A stretch of DNA of 6,351 nucleotides from Prevotellaceae bacterium (lineage in GTDB: Bacteria > Bacteroidota > Bacteroidia > Bacteroidales > UBA932), in the NCBI GenBank assembly GCA_031259935.1, contig JAIRKV010000204.1:1-6351 (forward strand). The letters run 5' to 3'. Below, in pieces: positions 1 to 6,204 of this stretch. Position numbers and translations under genes: made by a program. Position 1 is the first letter of the stretch, and every line of letters begins with the position of its first letter. The notes under the pieces are model-generated. The model was given only the letters and a program-made list of their open reading frames with translations, made no database searches and was not told where the DNA came from.

Positions 1-148
1 AAAAACAGGAAAAATGAGACTTTCAAGACGTGCATTGCTCACAAAACCGAATGACTGGCAAGAACCCGAACGGCGTGAACGTGAACGCCCACGAAACAGT
101 AATAATAACAGCAGACACAACAGTAACCGTCGTAACAGTAGAAGATAA
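1..148 (+). CDS. pnp: Polyribonucleotide nucleotidyltransferase (PNPase), C-terminal end only
   Basis: Partial gene, open at the left edge; reading frame from position 2, stop TAA at 146-148. The visible 48 residues begin KTGKMRLSRRALLTKP, which matches the end of the S1 RNA-binding domain of Bacteroidota PNPase (usual form: DPKTGKxRLSRxALLPKP), where the last S1 strand runs into the tail. PNPase is the phosphorolytic 3'-5' exoribonuclease of cytoplasmic mRNA decay; its catalytic RNase PH domains and KH domain would lie upstream of the window. After residue 16 the protein becomes a low-complexity tail made almost only of Arg, Asn, Ser and Glu (ERRERERPR, then runs of N, S and R, ending NSRR), probably disordered and RNA-binding. 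A terminator follows 25 bases after the stop. An ATG at 14-16 is internal, not a start. The family call rests on about 16 conserved residues, so another S1-domain protein is possible but less likely. Confidence 0.8.
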   Translation, partial: KTGKMRLSRRALLTKPNDWQEPERRERERPRNSNNNSRHNSNRRNSRR

Positions 149-173
149 GATGGTTTTTATAAGATTTTCACAG

Positions 174-203
174 GAGTAATTTTTTTGAATTACTCTTTTT
201 TTT
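174..203 (+). terminator. Rho-independent terminator of pnp
   Basis: Perfect 8-base-pair inverted repeat GAGTAATT (174-181) / AATTACTC (188-195) around a 6-base loop, followed at once by eight T residues (196-203). A G-T and an A-T pair could extend the stem at its base. It lies 25 bases after the pnp stop and nothing else upstream needs it. The stem is AT-rich, as expected in this genome, but its shape and position are classic. Confidence 0.85.
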
Positions 204-475
204 CGATATACAGTCGCTCCTTAAAAAACGCTGAAATCATTTGTTATATAAATATTTATAAATGCAAATTGCCGAATAAAAATACCGTGTTTTACGTACA
301 TACAGGCTAAAAATCGGCAACACAGGAACAGGTTTTTTCTTCTTTGTGTTCGTCATTGCGAATTGCTATATATTTTTCATAGTGTCTCAAAAAAAGAATT
401 ATTTTTTTTCAAAAATATTTGCAAGATTAAATTTTTTTGTTGAACTTTACCAAATTTTTGTTCATTTTTTGTAAA
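204..475. other. Intergenic region before the M23 pair; possible decayed M23 fragment at 206-333
   Basis: No intact gene is visible on either strand. Two exact 11-base matches to the M23 gene occur in order: ATATACAGTCG (206-216; also 891-901) and GAAATCATTTG (233-243; also 901-911). A looser match at 313-330 resembles 1001-1018 (13 of 18 bases), at nearly the same distance from the first match as in the gene (107 against 110 bases). This suggests, without proving, a degenerate piece of an M23 copy. A 7-base inverted repeat TTGCCGA/TCGGCAA (269-275/314-320) encloses 38 bases. CGTCATTGCGA at 351-361 resembles the start of a dispersed repeat common in many bacterial genomes. The stretch 400-475 is very T-rich. 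I could not find a convincing promoter for the downstream genes. Confidence 0.4.
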
Positions 476-1399
476 ATGCCGCGACAAAAGTATAAATTAA
501 ATACGGAAAGTTTGGATTTTGAAGTAATCAAAATTCCTTTAAGACGCAAAACACAACGTTTTTTTGTAATGTTTTTGCTGTCGCTGATATTGTTTTTTAT
601 TTATGCCTGCATGTATTCTCAATTTTTTGAAAGTCCGAAAATGCTGCTTTTGAAAAGCGAAAATATAAATGTGAAACTGAAATATGACTTGCTGCTTAAA
701 GATGTTGAAAATGCGGATAAGTCAATAACGGAAATTAACAATCGCGACCAAAACGTATATCGCACGCTTTTCGGGCTGGATAAAATATTGTATACGGCAG
801 AAAAGAGAAATATAAATTTTCAAAAAAGAGATTTTCTGCACGGTGTAGACAAAACATTTGTTGTTCTTGATGATTTTCGCCATAAAATTTATATACAGTC
901 GAAATCATTTGATATAATTTCAAAATATGCTGCAAATATGGAAAAAATGGCGCTGTGTATGCCATCGATTCCTCCTATTGATTTAAGAAAAGTGAGAAAT
1001 ATCGGTAATTTTGGAAGACGAATGCATCCCGTATATCACAAAATACATCTTCATGAAGGATTGGATTTTTCAGCAGATACGGGCAATCCTGTTCATACAA
1101 CCGGAGATGGAATTGTTTCAAAAGTACGATATTCTTCATCTTATGGCAATGTAATTGATATTGACCATGGATTCGGATATTTAACACGTTATGCTCATTT
1201 GTCAAAAATATTTGTTAAAGAAGGAATACAGGTAAAACGTGGCGAAACCATAGGATTATCGGGTAATACGGGAACATCTACCGGACCGCATTTACATTAC
1301 GAAGTAAGATATTATGGAACAGCGATGCATCCGAAAAAATATTATGTTGATGAATCTTCGGAAATCAGTTATGATAAAATTATAAACGGTAATAAATAA
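476..1399 (+). CDS. Membrane-anchored M23 family (LytM-type) peptidoglycan metallopeptidase, copy 1
   Basis: A 307-residue protein predicted to cut peptide bonds in peptidoglycan from the periplasmic face of the inner membrane. Residues 1-27 are cytoplasmic and basic (ending PLRRKTQR), 28-47 form one membrane helix, about 55-165 are a helical stalk containing the family motif YIQSKSF, and about 175-290 are the LytM beta domain. Zinc ligands are H193 and D197 (HEGLD) and H274 (HLH); H241 (YAHLS) and H272 are the catalytic histidines. The glycine-rich loop GNTGTSTGPHLHYEV is canonical, so an active enzyme is expected. ATG 476 is chosen because the frame upstream has only TTG starts (437), and from 476 the protein begins MPRQKYKLNTESL, close to the start of the next gene's product. 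The next gene begins one base after the stop, so the two are probably co-transcribed and translationally coupled. No clear Shine-Dalgarno sequence is present, which is normal for the phylum. Exact substrate bond and physiological role are unknown. Confidence 0.88.
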   Translation: MPRQKYKLNTESLDFEVIKIPLRRKTQRFFVMFLLSLILFFIYACMYSQFFESPKMLLLKSENINVKLKYDLLLKDVENADKSITEINNRDQNVYRTLFGLDKILYTAEKRNINFQKRDFLHGVDKTFVVLDDFRHKIYIQSKSFDIISKYAANMEKMALCMPSIPPIDLRKVRNIGNFGRRMHPVYHKIHLHEGLDFSADTGNPVHTTGDGIVSKVRYSSSYGNVIDIDHGFGYLTRYAHLSKIFVKEGIQVKRGETIGLSGNTGTSTGPHLHYEVRYYGTAMHPKKYYVDESSEISYDKIINGNK

Positions 1400-1400
1400 A

Positions 1401-2348
1401 ATGAACGAATGGAAATACGATGAACAGTCGCTGACATATAAAAAAATAAAAAAACCAAAACAAATATTACGTAATTGCGTTGTATATTTTGTTTCATCAA
1501 TTGTGCTTTCGGCAATTTATTATGTGATTTTTGCACTGACGGTTGATACCGCACAGGAAAAACAACTTAAAAAAGAATATGCATATCTGGAGTCGGCATA
1601 CGATTCGTTAAATACAAACTTTTTGAAAGCAAAGGTTGTTCTTGAACATATAAAACAAAAAGACACAATGATATACCGTTCGGTATTCAAAACTAACCCG
1701 ACGGAATCGGAATTAACATTTGAAACAAAAAATTTCAGCATGGCAAGCATAATGGAAAATTACGATATTGTAAATATGACGGCAACAACCATAGAACAGC
1801 TTGTTGAGCGCGTTCGGCAAAACCGTGCAAAAATAGAAAAAACAATATCGGAAATAAACGCAGACAAGACAAAATTCAGAAATATTCCGGCAATACAACC
1901 TGTTGAAAATAAAAATCTTAAATATAACAGCGTATCGGTAGGAATGAAAATACATCCTTTTTATCGTATTCCAAAAATGCATACGGGTTTAGACTATACT
2001 GTTCCGGTAAATACAAAAGTTTTTGCTACCGCTGATGGATTTGTTGAAAATATTATAGACGATGCGGCAAAAGGAACAGCAATTTATATCAATCATGGCA
2101 ATGGATACAAAACAGTTTATGCGCATCTTTCCAAAGCGCTGGTTAGCAAAGGTACAAAAGTCAAACGCGGTAAACTTATCGCATTATCAGGCGACTCGGG
2201 ATTGTCAATTTTTCCGCACTTACATTACGAAGTATGGAAAAACGGCAAACTGTTGAATCCTATAAACTGTTTTTTTGCCGAATTAAAACCTGCACAATTG
2301 AAAGAAATGATATATGCATCATCAAACATTGGACAGTCGCTTGATTAA
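1401..2348 (+). CDS. Membrane-anchored M23 family (LytM-type) peptidoglycan metallopeptidase, diverged copy 2
   Basis: A 315-residue paralogue of the preceding gene with the same plan: short cytoplasmic start (WKYDEQSLTYKKIKKPK), one membrane helix at about 24-47, a charged coiled-coil-like stalk at about 50-88 and 130-157, and a LytM domain at about 175-290. Zinc ligands H194, D198 (HTGLD) and H275, and catalytic H242 (YAHLS) and H273, are all kept, so catalysis is plausible. The surroundings have drifted: the usual GNTGxSTGPHLH loop is GDSGLSIFPHLH, with Phe replacing the Gly before PHLH; the usual YGN-x-V-x-IDHGFGY strand is KGTAIYINHGNGY; and the stalk motif QSKSF is missing, while IPAIQPVENKNLK before the domain is family-typical. 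The ATG lies one base after the stop of copy 1. No terminator-like hairpin follows, so readthrough towards secA cannot be excluded. Altered substrate choice or a structural role is possible; a dead pseudo-enzyme is unlikely given the intact ligands. Confidence 0.87.
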   Translation: MNEWKYDEQSLTYKKIKKPKQILRNCVVYFVSSIVLSAIYYVIFALTVDTAQEKQLKKEYAYLESAYDSLNTNFLKAKVVLEHIKQKDTMIYRSVFKTNPTESELTFETKNFSMASIMENYDIVNMTATTIEQLVERVRQNRAKIEKTISEINADKTKFRNIPAIQPVENKNLKYNSVSVGMKIHPFYRIPKMHTGLDYTVPVNTKVFATADGFVENIIDDAAKGTAIYINHGNGYKTVYAHLSKALVSKGTKVKRGKLIALSGDSGLSIFPHLHYEVWKNGKLLNPINCFFAELKPAQLKEMIYASSNIGQSLD

Positions 2349-2410
2349 TAAATTAATACAAATTTTCAGTCAATTCTTCCCAATGATGGTTCAGATTTAT
2401 TTATTTACCG

Positions 2411-2420
2411 TTGTATACAA
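2411..2420. repeat. Perfect 10-base palindrome between the M23 pair and secA
   Basis: TTGTATACAA is its own reverse complement and is followed directly by TTGTAAA, so the half-site TTGTA appears twice on this strand. It lies 55 bases upstream of the secA -33 region. It could be an operator or be chance in AT-rich DNA; nothing in the window names a regulator. Confidence 0.2.
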
Positions 2421-2474
2421 TTGTAAAAAATCTGTTTTGCAGTGAAATTTAATACATGATAAGGCAATTAAATA

Positions 2475-2503
2475 TTTTATCTGAAAAATTTTCATTATTT
2501 TTG
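2475..2503 (+). promoter_or_regulatory. Candidate Bacteroidota-type promoter of secA
   Basis: TATTTTTG at 2496-2503 matches all fixed positions of the phylum's -7 consensus TAnnTTTG. The -33 element is weak: TTTT at 2475-2478 in place of TTTG, 17 bases upstream. Transcription would begin near 2508-2511, giving a leader of about 25 bases before ATG 2534. Its position inside the longer theoretical reading frame (from 2456) supports 2534 as the true secA start. Confidence 0.45.
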
Positions 2504-2533
2504 TCGATTATTTTCATTAAAAAGCACAACAAA

Positions 2534-5500
2534 ATGGCAGGAATTGGCTCTATTATAAAAAAAATATTCGGTTCAAAAGCTGAAAGGGACTGGAAATCTA
2601 CTCAACCTTATGTTGACGAAATAAAAAAAATATATCCTTCAATTGAAAAATTAAGCAACGACGAACTTCGCGCGCGCACGAAAGTTTTGCAACAAAAAGT
2701 TAAGGACAGGATAAAAGAGATTTCATTCGACATTATAGCCCTTGAATTTGAAATAGAGTATCAGGATGATATAAAAATAAAAGAAAAAATTTACGAAAAA
2801 ATAGATAAACTTAAAAAAGAAGTTAATGAACGAATTGAAGAAGTACTTCTTGAAATTCTTCCCGAAGCATTTGCTATTGTAAAAGATACAGCCCGCCGCT
2901 TCAAAGAATACGATGAAATTGAAGTTACCGCCAGCGATTTTGATAAAAATTTGTCGGCAACACGCGAACAGATTCGCATCGAAGGCGACAAGGCATACTG
3001 GGCAACATCGTGGATTGCAGGCGGAAACATGCAACGCTGGAATATGGTGCATTATGATGTACAACTGTTTGGCGGCGTAGTTCTTCATCTCGGCAAAATA
3101 GCCGAAATGGCAACAGGCGAAGGAAAAACGCTTGTCGCCACATTGCCTGTTTTTCTGAATGCGCTTGCTGGAAAAGGCGTGCATGTTGTAACAGTGAACG
3201 ATTATCTGGCAAAACGCGACTCTGAATGGATGGGACCGATTTATGAATTTCATGGATTGTCGGTTGACTGTATTGATAAATATCAGCCGAATTCTGAAGC
3301 CAGACAAATGGCATATCTGGCTGATATAACATTCGGAACAAACAATGAATTTGGCTTCGACTATCTTCGCGACAACATGGCTATAGATATAAAAGATATA
3401 AGTCAATATAATAATGAATTATCTGAAAAAAAATGGACAGACAAACATGCAAATGAAGAAACAGAAAAAGACAGTATACTTGAATCATGCTTTGAAAAAT
3501 ATTCTAAAACAGCGAAATATCCGATAGATGATGATTTTAAAAAAACAGTTATAAAAAGAATGGGAATATTGGATTTGAGAGGACATCATTACGCTATTGT
3601 CGATGAAGTAGATTCGGTGTTGATTGACGATGCGCGTACGCCATTGATTATTTCAGGACCTGTGCCTCGCGGCGACGACCAGCTTTTTGATGAATACAAA
3701 CCTTTGGTTGAACAACTTTATAATTTTCAAAAAAATTACGTTACGCAAATTCTTGGCGAAGCACGCAAACTGATTTCTGCAGGAAACGAAACCGAAGGCG
3801 GCAAATTGCTTTTGCGCGCACATAAAGGATTGCCCAAATATAAACCTCTCATCAAATTTTTGAGCGAGCAGGGAATGAAAGCCTTGCTCCAAAAAACAGA
3901 AAACACCTATATGCAGGACAATAATCGCCAAATGCATATTATTACAGACGAACTGTTCTTTGTGATAGAAGAAAAAAACAATACCGTAGATTTAACGGAT
4001 AAAGGCATTGATCTTATATCCAAAAAAGTTGAAGACCAGAAATTTTTCGTGCTTCCCGATATAGGAAATGAAATTGCCGAACTTGAGAAAAAAGAACTGT
4101 CAACAAAAGAAAAACATGAAGCAAAAGAAAGCCTGCTGACCGATTATGCAATAAAATCGGAGCGCGTACACACGGTTCATCAATTATTGAAAGCCTATGC
4201 AATGTTTGAAAAAGATGTTGAATATGTTGTTATGGATAACAAGGTAAAAATAGTTGATGAACAGACAGGACGCATTCTCGAAGGGCGCAGATATTCCGAT
4301 GGACTGCATCAGGCAATAGAAGCAAAAGAACGTGTAAAAGTTGAAGATGCAACACAAACATTTGCAACAATCACATTGCAAAATTATTTCAGAATGTATC
4401 ACAAACTTGCAGGTATGACGGGAACAGCCGAAACCGAAGCCGGCGAATTTTGGTCTATCTACAAACTCGATGTTGTTGTAATACCTACAAATAAACCGAT
4501 AATTCGTATCGACCATAATGATTATGTTTATAAAACAAAACGCGAAAAATATACTGCCGTTATTAATGAAATAGTTCGTTTAAGCAAAGATTTAAACAGA
4601 CCGGTGCTGGTTGGCACAACATCGGTTGAAGTGTCGGAATTGTTGAGTAAAATGTTGAAACTGCGAGGCATAAAACACAACGTTTTGAACGCCAAACAAC
4701 ATCAGCGCGAAGCCGATATAGTAGCCGAAGCAGGACAGCCCGGAGCAGTAACAATTGCTACGAATATGGCAGGTCGCGGTACCGATATTAAATTGGGAGA
4801 AGGCGTAAGAGAAGCCGGCGGACTTGCAATTATCGGCACCGAACGGCATGAATCCCGTCGCGTTGACCGCCAGTTGCGAGGACGTTCGGGGCGTCAGGGC
4901 GACCCCGGAACTTCACAATTCTACGTTTCGCTCGAAGACAATCTTATGCGTCTGTTTGGCTCGGAACGTATTGCTAGAATAATGGACACTTTAGGATTAA
5001 AAGAAGGCGAAGTAATTCAGCACAGCATGATTACCAAATCAATAGAGCGCGCTCAACGAAAAGTTGAAGAAAACAATTTCGGCATTCGAAAACGCCTGCT
5101 CGAATATGATGATGTAATGAATTCGCAGCGCGAAGTTATCTACAAACGCCGTCGCAACGCTTTGTATGGCGACCGTGTCGAAGTTGACGTTAGAAACATG
5201 ATGAGCGATTATGCAGGAACTCTTATTGATAAAAATGCAGGCAGCCTTGATTATGAGGGAATAACATTTGAAATTGTTCGAAATTTATCGGTTGAACCCG
5301 GATTTACTCAGGCAGAATTTGAAAATGGAAATACTGTCGAACTTGCCGAAAAATTACTCGAAAACGTTACTGTTTCATACGAAAATCGCATGAAATCACT
5401 TGCCGAAAAAATTTATCCCGTAATCAAAAACGTATATGAAAATCAAGGCTCGATGTACGAAAATATCCTGATTCCCATAAGCGATGGACAGCGAATATAT

Positions 5501-5986
5501 CAAATAAGCGTAAATCTGAAAAAAGCCTGCGAAACACAGGGCGCCGAATTCACAAAAGTAATTACAAAAACAATAGTACTGATTACTATTGACGAGTACT
5601 GGAAAAAACATCTTGGCGAAATGGATGAACTGAAACAGTCGGTGCAAAATGCAACTTACGAGCAAAAAGACCCGCTTTTGATTTACAAATTCGAGTCGTT
5701 TAATTTGTTCGAAACCATGCTCACAAAAATTTGCAGGGATGTAACAGCATTTTTGTTGAGAACGGTAATTCCGCTACGCGATAAAAACGTTGCCGTACGC
5801 CACGAAGAACAGCGCAGGCGTACCGACATGTCGAGTTTGAAAACAGGACGCGAAAATTTAATGACAAACAGCAGCGAACAAAAAACCAACATGCCTGTGC
5901 GCGTTGAAAAGAAAACAGGTCGTAACGACCAATGCCCGTGCGGAAGCGGCAAAAAATACAAAAACTGTCATGGAAAAACGGTATGA
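2534..5986 (+). CDS. secA: Protein translocase subunit SecA (preprotein-driving ATPase)
   Basis: A 1150-residue motor ATPase that pushes unfolded preproteins through SecYEG. Walker A is GEGKT (195-199) and Walker B is DEVD (357-360), followed by DDARTPLIISGP. The preprotein-binding domain follows and carries the expansion usual in this phylum (GDDQLFDEYKPLVEQ onward). The second motor domain holds TSVE (696-699), ATNMAGRGTDI (742-752) and QLRGRSGRQGDPG (780-792). The helical scaffold has IERAQRKVEENNFGIRKR (from 837). A charged linker leads to a zinc site C1134, C1136, C1145, H1146, which in the family binds SecB or ribosomes. ATG 2534 gives the family-like start MAGIGSIIKKIFGSK; an in-frame ATG at 2456 would add 26 unrelated residues and lies upstream of the candidate promoter. 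Phylum homologues are usually near 1100 residues, E. coli 901. The extra length comes largely from an unusual insertion of about 57 residues at 285-350, just before Walker B. All catalytic motifs are intact. Confidence 0.98.
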   Translation: MAGIGSIIKKIFGSKAERDWKSTQPYVDEIKKIYPSIEKLSNDELRARTKVLQQKVKDRIKEISFDIIALEFEIEYQDDIKIKEKIYEKIDKLKKEVNERIEEVLLEILPEAFAIVKDTARRFKEYDEIEVTASDFDKNLSATREQIRIEGDKAYWATSWIAGGNMQRWNMVHYDVQLFGGVVLHLGKIAEMATGEGKTLVATLPVFLNALAGKGVHVVTVNDYLAKRDSEWMGPIYEFHGLSVDCIDKYQPNSEARQMAYLADITFGTNNEFGFDYLRDNMAIDIKDISQYNNELSEKKWTDKHANEETEKDSILESCFEKYSKTAKYPIDDDFKKTVIKRMGILDLRGHHYAIVDEVDSVLIDDARTPLIISGPVPRGDDQLFDEYKPLVEQLYNFQKNYVTQILGEARKLISAGNETEGGKLLLRAHKGLPKYKPLIKFLSEQGMKALLQKTENTYMQDNNRQMHIITDELFFVIEEKNNTVDLTDKGIDLISKKVEDQKFFVLPDIGNEIAELEKKELSTKEKHEAKESLLTDYAIKSERVHTVHQLLKAYAMFEKDVEYVVMDNKVKIVDEQTGRILEGRRYSDGLHQAIEAKERVKVEDATQTFATITLQNYFRMYHKLAGMTGTAETEAGEFWSIYKLDVVVIPTNKPIIRIDHNDYVYKTKREKYTAVINEIVRLSKDLNRPVLVGTTSVEVSELLSKMLKLRGIKHNVLNAKQHQREADIVAEAGQPGAVTIATNMAGRGTDIKLGEGVREAGGLAIIGTERHESRRVDRQLRGRSGRQGDPGTSQFYVSLEDNLMRLFGSERIARIMDTLGLKEGEVIQHSMITKSIERAQRKVEENNFGIRKRLLEYDDVMNSQREVIYKRRRNALYGDRVEVDVRNMMSDYAGTLIDKNAGSLDYEGITFEIVRNLSVEPGFTQAEFENGNTVELAEKLLENVTVSYENRMKSLAEKIYPVIKNVYENQGSMYENILIPISDGQRIYQISVNLKKACETQGAEFTKVITKTIVLITIDEYWKKHLGEMDELKQSVQNATYEQKDPLLIYKFESFNLFETMLTKICRDVTAFLLRTVIPLRDKNVAVRHEEQRRRTDMSSLKTGRENLMTNSSEQKTNMPVRVEKKTGRNDQCPCGSGKKYKNCHGKTV
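3383..3586 (+). other. Extra segment inside SecA nucleotide-binding domain 1
   Basis: Between FGFDYLRDNMA and HHYAIVDEVD, SecA proteins normally have a linker of about ten residues (for example ISPKDLVQRQ in Bacteroides, recalled from memory). Here residues 284-350 fill this place, about 57 more than expected. The segment is Lys/Glu/Asp/Asn-rich and probably helical. The DNA is much more AT-rich than its flanks: by hand count about 24% G+C over 3391-3570, against about 47% at 3181-3240. The reading frame is kept on both sides. It has no intein splice motifs. Confidence 0.75.
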
Positions 5987-6057
5987 TTTTACTACAAAAA
6001 ATTAAACTTATACCAGAGTCAACGCATTAAAATTTTGAGCAGTTTTATAAGGAAATC

Positions 6058-6088
6058 TTTGCTCCATGCTGCTTTCATCCTAAATTGG
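6058..6088 (+). promoter_or_regulatory. Candidate Bacteroidota-type promoter, unit 1 after secA
   Basis: TTTG (6058-6061), then exactly 19 bases, then TAAATTGG (6081-6088), which matches five of the six fixed positions of TAnnTTTG. It lies 18 bases before the ATG at 6107. The spacing is right for the phylum, but the element is degenerate. Confidence 0.3.
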
Positions 6089-6097
6089 AGAAAAAAG

Positions 6098-6109
6098 TTA
6101 ATAACTATG
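6098..6109 (+). repeat. 12-base direct repeat TTAATAACTATG, copy 1
   Basis: Identical to 6175-6186, 77 bases further on. Both copies end in an ATG downstream of a promoter-like element, so the repeat may be a duplicated translation-initiation region. Confidence 0.5.
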
Positions 6110-6130
6110 CAAAAAATTAGGAATAAATAA

Positions 6131-6159
6131 TTGTAAATCAAAAAAAAGTATTACCTTTA
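6131..6159 (+). promoter_or_regulatory. Candidate Bacteroidota-type promoter, unit 2 after secA
   Basis: TTG (6131-6133), 18 bases, then TACCTTTA (6152-6159), one base away from the TAnnTTTG consensus (final A for G). Transcription would start near 6165, about 20 bases before ATG 6184, similar to the short leader inferred for secA. It suggests that a real gene once began at 6184. Confidence 0.4.
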
Positions 6160-6174
6160 CATCGTAATAATAAA

Positions 6175-6186
6175 TTAATAACTATG
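6175..6186 (+). repeat. 12-base direct repeat TTAATAACTATG, copy 2
   Basis: Exact copy of 6098-6109. Its ATG (6184-6186) is the start of the interrupted frame MSYIVEQ. Confidence 0.5.
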
Positions 6187-6204
6187 TCTTATATAGTAGA
6201 ACAG
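6184..6204 (+). pseudogene. Start of an unidentified gene, apparently cut off by an insertion sequence
   Basis: ATG at 6184 opens MSYIVEQ, preceded by a plausible promoter and an AT-rich initiation region. At 6205 the sequence changes to an insertion-sequence-like end, and the frame, now read through that end, stops at 6226-6228 after 14 codons in all. Seven native codons are too few to identify the gene. If this is an insertion, the rest of the gene should resume beyond the window after the element, with a short target duplication. Alternatively the 14-codon frame is chance and no gene was interrupted. Confidence 0.35.

Larger units (their letters stand above)
5987..6204. other. Region after secA without a recognised intact gene
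   Basis: No convincing intrinsic terminator follows secA; the only inverted repeat is CTCCA (6062-6066) / TGGAG (6086-6090), with a 19-base loop and only a run of A after it. Two promoter-like units follow (6058-6088 and 6131-6159), each leading to TTAATAACTATG. The first ATG (6107) opens a frame of only seven codons, MQKIRNK, ending at 6130. It could be a leader peptide, the relic of a gene start, or chance. The second ATG (6184) opens the interrupted frame annotated separately. Confidence 0.5.

Noticed and set aside
343..376. TTTG (343-346) and TATATTTT (369-376) as promoter of the M23 pair
   Set aside because: Spacing of 22 bases is long and the last G of the -7 box is missing; too weak to annotate.
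280..471. Open stretch in frame 1 with a hydrophobic segment and the string IGNTGTG
   Set aside because: It has no ATG, sits in T-rich DNA that yields hydrophobic codons by chance, and has no initiation region; IGNTGTG may be part of the possible M23 remnant.
437..475. TTG start giving a 13-residue longer first M23 protein
   Set aside because: ATG 476 gives a start similar to the paralogue at 1401; the extension is translated T-rich leader DNA.
2062..2256. Alternative-frame open stretch inside the second M23 gene
   Set aside because: It lies wholly within a well-supported gene in another frame, with no recognisable protein.
211..2341. The 8-mer CAGTCGCT at 211, 1425 and 2334
   Set aside because: Two copies are in coding sequence in unrelated contexts, and no shared flanking sequence or function is apparent.
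2456..2533. In-frame extension of secA to ATG 2456
   Set aside because: The added 26 residues do not resemble SecA, and a candidate promoter -7 box lies inside them.
2723..3406. Long antisense open frame (227 codons) opposite secA
   Set aside because: It overlaps strongly conserved secA motor codons, and its Phe/Cys/Ile-rich product looks like a codon shadow.
3383..3586. Intein or group of introns as explanation for the SecA insertion
   Set aside because: Too short, and it lacks the Cys/Ser start and His-Asn end expected of inteins; the frame is continuous through it.
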